Positions 1 to 10,460 of a DNA stretch of 22,500 nt are shown piece by piece. Source of the DNA: Bigelowiella natans CCMP2755 (taxonomy: Eukaryota > Cercozoa > Chlorarachniophyceae); the NCBI GenBank assembly GCA_000320545.1, contig ADNK01001162.1, positions 70,001 through 92,500 on the forward strand, written 5' to 3'. The notes under the pieces were generated by a model. That model had not been told where the DNA came from. It was given only the letters and a program-made list of their open reading frames with translations, and searched no databases. The stretch's first letter is position 1, and the number at the start of each line of letters is the position of its first letter. A program made the translations under genes and the position numbers.

Positions 1-559
1 CTCCATCTGTAAACCCTGGAGAATAGCGAGCTCATCATGTTTTCCTGATATTCAGCCACCACATCGTCACGTCATCGTCACTTTTGTTGTTACGCATTTC
101 TGCAAGACATCCCACCCTCTTGTAGCAAAACATGTTGTTGCATTCATGCCTTATTTGTGAGCACAGCCATTTCCTCGTCGACGGCCGTTCTATCCGGCTT
201 TATGGCTCTCCCCCACCCTGCCCTATCCAAATGAAGATGTTCCAGTGTTATTCGCTTCGATTTATGTGGTCGTCTTGATCATCGATAATCATCATCATCA
301 TCATCATCATCATCATTATCTATTGCACTTCTGCCTGATTAGGATATAGTTCGCACATATTTTGGACCAACATCAACCACTTAGACTACAGCAGTTATAG
401 TATCGGAAGAATAACCAAGTACAACAAGCACAAAAAGCACAACAAATGCAACAAACAACCACATCATCAGACAAACTAGATCATCTTTCATTCTTCTAAT
501 ATCTTAGGAACTTAGTCCATGTTTTCGATTAATCGTCATCAACTCACATGAATCGTTTC
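1..559. other. left-edge stretch, no confident gene
   Basis: I see no convincing coding sequence here. Open frames are short. A frame on the minus strand near 150-225 looks weakly exon-like but has no good splice donor and no recognisable motif. The only clear structure is an (ATC)n microsatellite at 288-316. The stretch lies beyond the 3' end of the dehydrogenase gene, so it is probably intergenic or an intron of a gene off the left edge. Confidence 0.4.
288..316. repeat. (ATC)n microsatellite
   Basis: About ten tandem ATC units. The same unit recurs, on either strand, throughout the introns further right. Confidence 0.95.
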
Positions 560-1300
560 GTCTGACCGCATCGTAGTAATGTTGGAAAATTCTCCCACAA
601 AATTTTGACATGTCACATGTGAATTGTTTCTCCAGAGTTAGTGACGCATCGTCGGACTGATCCCTCGTCCAAAATCAACATACGGGTCAGCCCAAACGCG
701 GGCTGACATTCGGTCCACTCACTTCAAAATGTCAACAAAGAGTGCAAAAACTGATGAACTTGGCGTCAGCATCAGCTGCACATTGGTGCACCTGTGCACT
801 TGCACAGCTTGACAGCAGGTGCCTTGGCTTGTGCCTGCTTGTTTGCGTGTGCCAAGTCAGAATTTGTCGTTCTTCACACCACACGTTCAGCAAACAACAC
901 TCTTGTTACATTTCGCCCGTTCAAGCAGTCCCAGAGTCATCATGTGCAGTCTTTCGACTGGCACGTGTGTCATTGCACATTGCTGGTGCACACGTTCCAC
1001 AGCTAGCATTGTCACGCTCCAGCGCTCTGGCGCTTGCTGGCTTGCTCACGTCGCAGAAGACGCACGTCATTGTTTTGCGTTGGGCAGTGTGCACACTTCA
1101 TTGCTGGCCAATCATGGTGCCACCACGTCTCGCGCTGAGCACAGACAGCAAAGCTAGAAAAGCACAACATCATTGCATCCGTCTCACAGCCACAGCGGAG
1201 ACCAACAGATTCAACATTAGCGCTGTAGCCGCTGCATTGCGCAGCTACATTGGGGTGGCCATTGAACAAATTTAATTTGATTGATTTCATCCGTCTTACA
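560..1300. other. G+C-richer, TGCA-rich non-coding island 1
   Basis: Base composition changes sharply here. The 60 bases 781-840 contain 34 G or C, whereas nearby introns are plainly A+T-rich. Words such as TGCA, GTGCAC and CACGTG recur, and the trinucleotide microsatellites common elsewhere are absent. The longest open frame (742-1275, plus) shows no domain, motif or family resemblance and has open frames overlapping it on both strands, which is expected from composition alone. It resembles island 2 (12240-13230) in word content, though I found no long shared segment. Possible explanations are ordinary intergenic sequence of this genome, a decayed mobile element, or a non-coding transcript. 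The boundaries are approximate. Confidence 0.5.
686..707. repeat. perfect inverted repeat, 8-bp stem, 6-base loop
   Basis: GTCAGCCC at 686-693 is followed after AAACGC by its exact reverse complement GGGCTGAC at 700-707. It could fold as a small hairpin at the start of island 1. There is no adjacent T-run and no evidence of function. Confidence 0.7.
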
Positions 1301-1484
1301 ACATCATCAATGGCGATGGAGGTCGCCGATTCGTGAAGGGGGTCTTTCCCTGCGAGATCTTAGGCACAATGCCTTCTTGCATGACGTTTTGGAACGTGTG
1401 CTTCAAAGCAAGAAGTTCTTGTCTGCCCGTGCCCATCGATCATTTTCGGCGTCGTTAGTGCATATACCAAAATGGTGTGCGGCA

Positions 1485-2876
1485 CTACTTCTCCTTTTCT
1501 TCATTCTCCGCGTGATTGACATCTTTAGAAGAGGGTGGATCTATTGCGTTATAGAGAGATGAAAAATCACTATTTCCCAGCCCATTTCTGATGGCAGCCT
1601 TTGTGACAGCAGCAACCCCTTCCACCGAGGCAGTGAGAAGACCTTTTTTTTTGCCATCCTCGATAGCAAGATTGACATCTTTTAAGAATAGATTCGAAGA
1701 GAAATTTGTTGGAGTAAATTTCCGATCCCTCATTGCCGGGTACTTGAAGTTGTAGTATGGGCAGCTCAAGATTCCTCCTACAAATCATAAAGCAGATACA
1801 GCTATGGAATAAGTTGAAGGCAGGATGCTGATGATACGACAACAACCCTCCATCATGTTTGATCGCTAGATGCGCACATCCAAATTTTCCAATGATGAAT
1901 ATAGAAACTACCTTGGATGATGTCCATAAAAGCCTTCGTGTCAAGGCCCGATCTTCTTATATATCCCAGGGAGAAAGCAAGCGCCGTAGTATTCGCAGCG
2001 AGCATTTGATTGATAGCTAGAATAAATTAGAAACAATACAACTTATGGTATTTTGGTTTATCTTTAAAATCTGAATATCCTTTATATGTGTATTGACGTA
2101 TGATTCATCATCTTCCTCTTGCCATCCATGCATACCACACACTACTCAGCTACTCACCAAAAGCTTAAATTAGTAGAACGATCTTTGTGCCTACTACCTA
2201 TTTTGTATGTTGCTGAGGCTGTGATATTTCCTAAATATTTCACGGTTCCCCAGATCGATAGCAGGTGGGACAAGTTTTTGACGGTTTTTTCCTTCCGAGC
2301 ACAAGCCATGATAAGCAGGGATCCCTTTTGTACATGTGGTACAGAACCTGATACAGGACTTTCCACGTACGTCCCGCCACTCTCCTCTACCATTTTTGCG
2401 AATGCCTCAGATTCATCAGGCGCAATTGTGCTCATGTTGATAACAGTCTTTCCTCTAATACTTTCTAGTACTCGAGGATTGCCAAGAACTGCTTGGATAG
2501 CCTTACATGCAGAGAGCATGATGAATACGATATCCCCCCCATCCCTTACAGCAGCATCTGGCGTACTGAAAACCTTCGCGCCCTTCTCTTTAACTGGATT
2601 ACATTTTGATAATGTACGATTCCACATCGAAACGGAATGACCGTTCTCAAGCAATTTGATTGCCTACAAAAAGTTAGGCATCCCTCAGCTCCTCCTGTCT
2701 AGCAACATCATCCATACCAGCCCCTCCCACACACAAATCACCATTGGAATGCCCATTGCGCCTGCCCCTATGAAGGACACTGCCAAATTCTTCGATGTTT
2801 CAGTACTTGAGGCCATTATGAATCTTTCGGGATATGGTGCTGGTGCTGTGGCTGTGTTGTCAAATCCATCAATCAT
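1485..2876 (-). CDS. beta-hydroxyacid dehydrogenase (GLYR/HIBADH family), 4 exons
   Basis: NAD(P)-dependent reductase/dehydrogenase of small 3- or 4-carbon hydroxyacids, closest by eye to glyoxylate/succinic semialdehyde reductases. Exons on the minus strand: 2876-2742, 2663-2198, 2016-1912 and 1777-1485 (stop TAG), giving 332 residues. All introns are GT...AG with matching phases. Visible features: Rossmann motif GAGAMG (residues 37-42); substrate loop SPVSGS (147-152); catalytic Lys199 with Asn203 in YKIAINQ; Lys268-Asp269 in LFLKDVNLA of the helical C-terminal domain. The length is usual for the family. The start at 2876 is the first in-frame ATG. A second ATG at 2816 (MASSTETS) would remove 20 residues and is equally plausible. 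No clear mitochondrial targeting peptide is seen, so cytosolic location is inferred. The exact substrate cannot be fixed from sequence. Confidence 0.92.
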
Positions 2877-3009
2877 CACGTGCAAGTATGATGCACCCTA
2901 TTTCTTGCACTAAGTTCATTCATTCTTTGTCGCCCACTGAAAAAACAAGTCTATTACCGAATTGCTAAACTGCTTCTCATTGTTCCTTGGTTTACGTTGT
3001 CGCAGTGCT

Positions 3010-3027
3010 AAAATCACCGGTGATTTT
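3010..3027. promoter_or_regulatory. perfect 18-bp palindrome AAAATCACCGGTGATTTT
   Basis: The sequence equals its own reverse complement over all 18 bases. It lies about 134 bp upstream of the dehydrogenase start and 324 bp upstream of the oxygenase-like start. Location and symmetry suggest a site for a dimeric DNA-binding protein serving one or both genes; this is inference. Confidence 0.5.
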
Positions 3028-3268
3028 TGAGGCGGCCTGTGAGAATGGAGTCTCTTTAACAACGACCATTCATATTCCAGACACTACGCAGCAGGGCATT
3101 AAACATTCAAGAAGGTTTACCACCACCTAGCACCAATAGCAGCAGCACATCAAAAGAGTGTCATTACTTCGTCGTGAAGCTTACAACAGCATAATTGCGG
3201 TGAGATAATATAGAATGTGCCGGCAAAGTAGTTCGACGACAAACACAAGAACGCCTGCCGTAGAAAGA

Positions 3269-3315
3269 TTCTCTCTATCTCTCCTCTCCCCCATCTCTCC
3301 CCGCTCTCTCCTCAC
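3269..3315 (+). promoter_or_regulatory. C/T-rich tract upstream of oxygenase-like gene
   Basis: An almost uninterrupted run of C and T, 36 to 82 bases before the ATG at 3351. It may be a core promoter element or, with the CAG at 3346-3348, the pyrimidine tract of a 5'-UTR intron acceptor. Confidence 0.4.
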
Positions 3316-3350
3316 TGGATCATAAACATCTTCTGCTTTTGATTTCAGAA

Positions 3351-6300
3351 ATGGGTAACTCGGTTGATGAAGCACGAAGGCGACGTAGTTATCGTCATCG
3401 ACATAACGACAAACATCACATGGACAATAATAGCACCAACTGCAGTGGCAGTGGCAGTGGCAGTGGCAGTGGCAGTTGGATCACATCAAAACAAGATGGA
3501 AATCTTGGCATGCTTCAGGAATATTACAATCGACACCTCGTCACCCTACCTGCGAGCCCTCGAAGAAAGCAAATAAAATGGTTGTGATAAGCATGTTGCT
3601 TCTGATTCTCGTATCTGCTACATTTTGTTCACTCTACTGCTCAATTCTTTTCGCTATATCTCGAGCAGGTTTCACTGGAATAAGCCTGTGGCTGATCCTC
3701 CAATTCAAGAGGGATGGGGCATTGAAAGGGTGCCTTAAGTTTCTTGAATGTTACGAATCCTCCGACGAGACAATAATATGCACGTACTTTCTTCGGCTAT
3801 TCTGTAAAAGAAGCTAATGCTGATTTGATCCCCTTTCTTAAAGTTTCATATATATTGCATTATCTTCTTGTTGCAACTACCCATTGTTTAATTATGAGTA
3901 GTTTGGAATCCGATTTCTGTGGAGTTCTGAGCACAAGCTTCCACGAGACCTCCAATCACTTCGAAGTCAAGGTTTTCCTCACGTGAGCAAAACAACGAGA
4001 CAATTTTGATTAATATGTTCAGAAAAGCAGCGCAAACTTTTGAAAGAACCACAACAACAACATCAGCAGCAGCAGCAACAACAACAACAGCAAATACTTC
4101 ATCATGATGGAAGAAGAAGAAGCAAACTCAATTGTAGTTATTTATTTATTATTGAAGTCCAACAAAAATCACAACTACTAGCACTATCAACAATACAGGT
4201 GATAGAGCTGCCGACGAACTTCTTGAAAAGCTATCAACCATGGCATCAGCAACAACAGCAGCAGAATCATCATATGATAAAAAGGAGAAGAAAAAAGGCG
4301 ATGATGTTCTCACCAAGCTTCCCCGTAAGTACATAGATAAGTACGGATATCCTCCGAAGTGGCTCAAACCCGACCTTATTAATCGGTAAACTACCACTAT
4401 CATCGCCAAGATTATTTCTCGCACATGATTCAAATTTAAGAGGAAGAAGAGCCAAAGAAGTCGATAAGTTGATTGTAGAAGTACTGATTTCATGTCGACG
4501 ATTATCATCATCATCGTCACCATCATCATGATCAACACACACACACGCACACACATATATATGCATGAATAGGGGTCAGGAAGTGTTCCGTCGTTACTGG
4601 CCATCATGCGTAGTGATTCTTTTCTACATCTCGTTATGCGCTGGGTTTTCAGCTCCTCTAATTAGTGATGTCCTCATTGTTACTGGTATTGTGATGATGA
4701 TGATGATGATGATGATGAAGAGATGGTGCAGGTGGTAACGATGAGGATGATGATGTAATGTACCCATTTTGCTAGTGATACATTGCTTATTGTCTCGTGA
4801 GTCTAGAAGAGGCAGTAGTAGTCGACATCGTCGTTATCGTTATTGTCATGCTATAAGATGAGGAGGAGGAAGAAGAAGAAACTCAGGCAGCAGTATAAGG
4901 AATCATTCTTCGATTATTCTGAGCTTGCATTTGTCCTCTGTGTATGTCCTCATGTACGTACGAACAACTTCTTAGGATACCTCAATGGAAAGAGGATGAA
5001 GGTTATAAAAAGGCTCTTTGAGACAGGTGGTACCTTTGCTTTTTCTTGTTCTCGTTCTTCTCCTTGTATTATTATCATAATTGTTATCGGTATTGTTATT
5101 ATTATTATTAATATCATTTTGATTCAGGCTATATGATAATGGCTTGTATGATGAAGGGGGGGCTTGACAAAGGACAATTGGTAGTTGGCAACGACTTACT
5201 CGATGCAGCAAATTATAATAACTAAATTACATATCAACAAGTCAATCTGCTAAATATTTTACAATTGATGATGTCGCAGATTCTATTGAAAATAAGGATT
5301 TGACATGTGTGGTGATGGCGAGTGCCGCTATGCATATAGTAGTTTGTAGTGTATGATTGATATTTCTGTTCTTCCAGATGTTTGTAACATGTAATGTTGA
5401 TTATTGCTTCTTGTTGCATCTTTTGCATGATGAAACTGGATCTTCGATCAAGATCATGTTGCTTTCGCACTTCACCACGCACATGCTGCACGCACTCAAA
5501 ACACTACCACTAATCAACATGTTTGCAACAATATCTATCTTTATTATTACCATACGACACATCATCACCATCATCATCATATGTCTGTAATACGAATTAC
5601 GTCATAAAGGGATGGAAATCTGTCACACGGGTAAGATTTCTGCATGCTCGAGTAAGGAGACGGATGATGCAACGAGATAACAGTAAACGTTTACCGAAGA
5701 ACGAAGAAGGACTGAAGGAGAAGAAGAAGAGTCAGGAGGAGGTGGCAATAAACCAGGAGGACATGGCGGTCACCCTGCTTGCATTCTCGTACAATGTTAT
5801 CATTGGAATTGCAATCCTCAAGGTTATTATTGTTATACCTTCCAATACTCATGCCATTGGATGATTTGGTAGTAGTGCTACTGCCTCTACTACTGTTAAG
5901 CACTACTACTACTACTACTAATAATAATAATAATAATAACAATGCTAACGCTATCTGGAGCAATAACTGTCTTGCTCAGGAAGGGAGGAAGTGCCAATAT
6001 GTGATAATAGCTATATAAGAGTAGTTTGTTTCTTGTTGGTCCTTTCTAACAAGTAGGGATCCCAGCTTAAAGAAGAAGATCAAGCAGCTTATTTGCATGT
6101 GTGGAGGTACATTGGATTCCTTATAGGCATCGGTATTACGATAATAATAAGAATAAGAAGAAGAAGAATACAAATGAATAATATATCGTATTAGGTCACT
6201 TTTAACACTTTCATTTGTTATTATCTTGTCGTTGCCATCATCATCATCATCATCTGTGTTGTATCACCTTATCATGTCATTGGTCCGATGACAATTGATG

Positions 6301-6902
6301 TGCTGATATTAACGCAACAGATGATCAGCATAATCCTTGCAACAAAGGAATGGAATTTGCAAGAAAGCGTTTAGAATCAATTCTGATGCATGTCCTTCAT
6401 CCGGACGAAAGCTCTGCAAAGCTCGTGAACCAGGTGCTGAAGGCTACGGGAACGACTTTCATGCCATATGAAGCAAGAGGCTTGGTGTTGAGGTCGCTGC
6501 TAGGTTCAGAATGGTCAGATAAATTGGAATTGCCAAGATATGAGACTGCTTCTCTCGGCGTACGACTTTGCACGTGGTGGTTTTTCACTTTCATTGGATG
6601 GTACACATACTTTTGTTCTCTTCCTTTCATCGGAAGAGCGTTCCTAATGTTCCACACTCAACTTTTAAGGTAGTTTCTCATAACCAAAAAACAGTCATTC
6701 AAATGAAAGATGGCTTTCCATCTCGGTTCTGACATCTTGCTTTGCTGACTTCGATGTACATACAACCAGGCTGATATTGTGGATAACTCCCGTACAACTG
6801 TTTCCGCTTTCGCATCCACCGTTACCAAGAAATAAAGGGGGGGCCAAAATACTTCCTTCCTCGTGTCCATCGAGAAATAGTACAAAGATGACGCAAACAT
6901 GA
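3351..6902 (+). CDS. mpaB/rubber-oxygenase-like (DUF2236) putative haem oxygenase, 12 exons
   Basis: Exons: 3351-3580, 3669-3729, 3902-3971, 4023-4133, 4199-4385, 4573-4685, 4976-5026, 5128-5180, 5610-5822, 6057-6132, 6321-6669, 6770-6902 (stop TGA); 548 residues, all phases consistent. Family blocks in order: YGYPPKWLKPDL (209-218 region), GQEVFRRYW (221-229), KRLFETG (269-275), RFLHARVRR (301-309), INQEDMAVTLLAFS (339-352), AYLHVWRYIG (374-383). Arg270, Thr274 and His304 have the spacing of Arg164, Thr168 and haem-ligand His198 of latex-clearing protein; the intervening Lys167 is Glu273 here. Hydrophobic stretches at 231-250 and 472-498 suggest membrane association, as for ER-bound mpaB. 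Residues 1-200 are a variable extension with Gly-Ser and poly-Gln repeats. The exon 4/5 junction and last exon are the least certain. The substrate is unknown. The 429-base intron 5181-5609 carries only decoy open frames. Confidence 0.88.
3447..3476 (+). repeat. coding hexanucleotide repeat (GGCAGT)5
   Basis: Five perfect GGCAGT units inside exon 1 of the oxygenase-like gene encode a Gly-Ser linker (residues 33-42). The shifted frame would encode Ala-Val repeats, so a frame error here is easy to miss. The number of units may vary between individuals. Confidence 0.9.
4052..4093 (+). repeat. CAA/CAG poly-glutamine tract
   Basis: Exon 4 of the oxygenase-like gene encodes three Gln, one His and ten Gln from mixed CAA and CAG codons. 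It lies in the low-complexity linker before the catalytic domain. Confidence 0.75.
4693..4718. repeat. (GAT)n microsatellite in oxygenase-like intron
   Basis: About nine GAT units begin eight bases past the donor of the 4686-4975 intron (exon ends at 4685). Confidence 0.9.
5902..5939. repeat. (ACT)n(AAT)n compound microsatellite in intron
   Basis: Six ACT units pass directly into AAT units within the 5823-6056 intron of the oxygenase-like gene. It explains the low-complexity open frames seen on both strands here. Confidence 0.9.
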
Positions 6903-7742
6903 AAATTGCATGAAGAGAAGAAAGCACGATTCCAATAAAGCAAATGAAGTGACATACGCTATCAAGATCCGTGCCAATGCAACGTTGAAAATGACTGCGA
7001 AAATGTTGCTTGTTCCTTGCTTGCTCGCTGTCTCGTTGCTATGCATAGGAGTGATCGCTTTTGGTTGAAGGCGTGCGTACATGCATCAGCATAAATTGCA
7101 AGCTCATCATGACGTTGTCTGCACCATTATCTGTACTGTACGATACGTGGTGCGAGTGGATGCAACTATGCTCTGATTCTGTTTGTTTTGTTGCTGAATT
7201 ACATCTTACACGCTGGTTGTGCTCCGATCTTGCACAAAGGAGAATCCTTCGACATTTTCCAGTGACAATCTCGATGACAACTCATTGCAACATGCTATGT
7301 AGCTAAACGTGCCTGTCTACAATGTAGTGCATGCGCCTTCTACACTAGCTCTAGACCGGTAAAAAGCAAATAAGCAAGTTCAAAAAGAGTTACAACAAAA
7401 CATGGTATATATGCACATGAAATGCCTGTTCAGAGTCAATTTTGCGTGGTGAACAGCATGAGCGAGCTGTTGCGGTAAACCGAATCAACTTGTAGTGACA
7501 GGAAAATTTGTGTACAATAAGCGCTAGGTAAAGAGTAGCAGAGAGAGCAGGGAAATTCACCATACCAAATACCGTTTTTGGAATATGCGACAATTGACAT
7601 CATAGGGATGATGATGATAACACAACTGATTTGACATGTGCTTGATTTGAAGCTTAAAGTTACATGCTGGTGAACAAGATTTTGGGCAACATTGTAGGTG
7701 AGATTCAAGCGCTATGTCGGAAATTAAGAAGAATAACTATTA
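6903..7742. other. convergent intergenic region, no confident gene
   Basis: This lies between the 3' ends of the oxygenase-like gene (plus) and the methyltransferase gene (minus). Moderately long open frames exist on the minus strand, including hydrophobic ones at 6695-7082, but they overlap the last oxygenase-like exon antisense, change frame without usable splice sites and show no known motif. The part from about 6950 to 7340 is richer in TGCA-type words and lacks microsatellites, a weaker version of islands 1 and 2. Confidence 0.45.
6934..6939 (+). terminator. candidate polyadenylation signal AATAAA
   Basis: A canonical AATAAA lies 32 bases after the proposed stop codon of the oxygenase-like gene, which supports that gene end. 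None of the other four genes shows an equally well placed hexamer. Confidence 0.5.
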
Positions 7743-8317
7743 CTACAGTTTTGTCAACTCGTAAATTGTAACAGTGTGCATTTGATTTGATAGCCAAACT
7801 GTTCTATTTGTCTTTGAAGTAAGTTCCAGTCCTTCTCTCGCTAGCTCCTTCAAATTCTAATGCCGTAGTAATATATAATGATTTATTGATAATGATGATG
7901 ATTCTTGATAATGTTAACTTTTAGAACTATCATAACCCTTGTCCATGATCTCGCAATGGCTCGATTTGGTTCACTCAGATACACTTTTCCTCCTGGTTTC
8001 ACAAGACTCTAATTTATAATACCGCACATATCAATCGATGATCACTGCATAAATTATATAACAAAGTAGTTCATGATTGCCATGTCCCTCAAATGTATAT
8101 AAGAACGAGTATGCAAAGAAACCTACTTCGCTGTTGCTACCACCACATTCACAACCATACAAATAACGAAAAACAGCTATTTTTTACCACTAATACAATC
8201 ACCTTGAATGCAGCGATAAGTGGCTTAAACGCACGCTCTTCATAGGCTACATCTGATGCTGAGAGGAATTGAGTCATTCCGTCAGTCTCAAAGCACACCA
8301 AGCAGCACGAGAAGGAA

Positions 8318-8352
<35 letters not shown>

Positions 8353-10429
8353 TTACCTAATAAAACATCGAATTGCTGTCCTTGTAATACTTCAGGATAC
8401 CTCCAATCCAAAAGCATTTGCCTGTAAGTGTTGTTCTTGGTGGTGATGATGATGATGATGAAATATGATATGATGATGATAATAATGATGATACGACTGA
8501 TATTTCCTTACTAATACATCAATCTTACGGTGGTTGTGTAAACAACAACTACTGCTACTACAACAACAGCTGTTACTGCTACTCCTCCTATTTCTACAAC
8601 CGAGATTGCATGAGCATGAGCATATCTGCTATAACAGTATTAGTATTAGTACCTAGGTTTCTGTGGGTTGTCCAATGATGGAGAAGAGGCATGATCATGT
8701 ACGTCCTTGAGCTCATTGAGAGAAGTAGAAGCAGCTGATGGTGCTGGTGATGGGATTGAATGCTGCTGCTTCTGCTCAATTGTAGACTCCTCGTTCATCA
8801 TCCATGCTATATCTAACGGCAAATTCCAATGTAACGAAGAAATAAACCAGGTGCAGCAAGAAATAATTCTTTTGATGATGACTGCTTACTCCTTTTTAAC
8901 AGTATCATATATGTGGTGCTTGTGTGTGTATTGAATCTTCTGTTATATTTTTTCTTTTTACTTGCCATGTCCAAGGCCTCTTGAATATAGTCTGTTTGTA
9001 ACACGGATGCACCCTGAAGCATAAGAAAATCGACAACAACAACAAGAACAATAATATGACGATGATGATGAGAAGAATTAAAAAAATAATAATACTTATA
9101 ATAATACCTATGATCATCTATGTTTTCCTCTCTCCTCCTCCTCCTCCTCCTCCTCCTACCTTTTGTCCTGCTGTCATTGAACATAAGCCAAGGCCACACC
9201 CTACTTCGATCACTGATGTTCCTAATAGTATACACATAGGAGGACACGATGATGATGAGCACACCGCTATCATCACCATCACCACCACTACCATAAGCTA
9301 TTATTCCACCAACCATAGCGAATTTCTTCGTTTGATAAGATCTCTTCGGAGAGAGCCACTGCTGACGGCCATACCTAGGTACACCAATCGTTATCCTTCA
9401 TCATTAATGTGTCCAGAGTCAACAATCCTCCATATAATGAGGATATGACAGCAGTGGGTAGAAACCGATATATATATATATTGACCTCAATCCAGTAAGG
9501 TATGCGGTCATCCTCCAAGGCCTCACCTCTGTCGTGTCAAAAGTAAGAAAAGAACAAAGTCTTTGCAACTACACATCTAGTTCAAATTCATAGTACAATA
9601 TTACCCATTTTCTATGATGTTGTCCAAAAGGTCATCCAAATTAATCACTTCAAGCAGACGATAGTGACAAGTCAGGGATGACGTATTACTGCTACCGATT
9701 TGGATCGTTTTTTCCTGAATTATCACATGAGTAACAATAACACTTTTTTGCAGTATTTTGTTCCTAAAATGCCAACCGATAGAGTTAAACTACTAGCTTT
9801 GTAGAAAAAGAAGTTGGGATGTTACTAGTTGCACTATTAGTACTTTCAATACTCTATTCCTTCCTAATAGTGACGCTTTAACTACTTATTACCCACCCTA
9901 GTCTCCCAACCCATCTTTTTAGCCAAGGCCTGACGTAGAACATCGACATCTTTGCTACTTTCAATACAACCGGTTGTTGTTGTTGTTGCTTTCAAATAGT
10001 TGTTATTGTTGTTTTCACTCTCTGCCATCGGTGTTAATATTGTGGAGATTTTTCTCGGAGGAAGAGGCTGGTAATTACGCCGCTTTTCATATAAAGAACG
10101 ATGCTCTACGAATCTTCTCAATAGAACCGAAGCCGGATCATCAGCATAATTTCCTCTACCCCTAATCTTGATAGTATGATGTGCTCTTATTCTTCTTCTT
10201 CTTCCACAATTTTGCGGTGACCAATGAGCTGAGTGCTGTGTCAATTCTTGGCGACTTGGAAATGATTTAAGGTTCAACATCCTTGTATACAATGGTCTAC
10301 TACTCTGAAATATCGAAGATACTTCTGCTTCTTCAGCATGGAGGTCGTGAAGATGCAGCAGCAGCAGACAAAGGGCGATGGAAACTGTTGCTAAGATGTA
10401 AATGAGGGTTGTCTTGTTTGGTACCCTAT

Positions 10430-10460
<31 letters not shown>

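Larger units (their letters stand above)
2877..3350. promoter_or_regulatory. divergent promoter region between dehydrogenase and oxygenase-like gene
   Basis: These 474 bases separate the start codons of two oppositely transcribed genes, so both promoters are inferred to lie here. No convincing TATA box was seen. The stretch holds a perfect 18-bp palindrome (3010-3027) and a long C/T tract (3269-3315). Just before the right-hand ATG, a TTTTGATTTCAG sequence looks like a splice acceptor, so the oxygenase-like gene may have a 5'-UTR intron. Confidence 0.55.

Noticed and set aside
150-225. Exon-like minus-strand frame (PDRTAVDEEMAVLTNK)
   Set aside because: No acceptable GT donor, no neighbouring exons in phase, no recognised family.
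742-1275. 177-codon open frame on the plus strand in island 1
   Set aside because: No domain, motif or family resemblance; overlapping open frames exist on the other strand; explained by higher G+C content.
3364-3576. Frame with an Ala-Val repeat (VVIVIDITTNITW)
   Set aside because: A shadow of the Gly-Ser frame of exon 1; it stops before the splice donor and does not join the next exon.
4843-4950. Plus-strand frame with KESFFDYSELAFVLC
   Set aside because: Falls in the intron before exon 4976-5026; the family sequence passes directly from VLIVTG to YLNGKR.
5357-5590. 77-codon plus-strand frame beginning MFVTCNVDYCF
   Set aside because: Lies inside the 5181-5609 intron; joining exons 5180 and 5610 directly gives continuous conserved oxygenase-like sequence in phase.
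6658-7082. Hydrophobic minus-strand open frames
   Set aside because: Overlap the last oxygenase-like exon antisense, change frame without usable splice sites, and no motif is seen.
8813-9316. 167-codon minus-strand open frame rich in Arg, Tyr and His
   Set aside because: It runs through exons 5 and 6 of the methyltransferase and the repeat-filled introns around them; only the exonic parts match the family.
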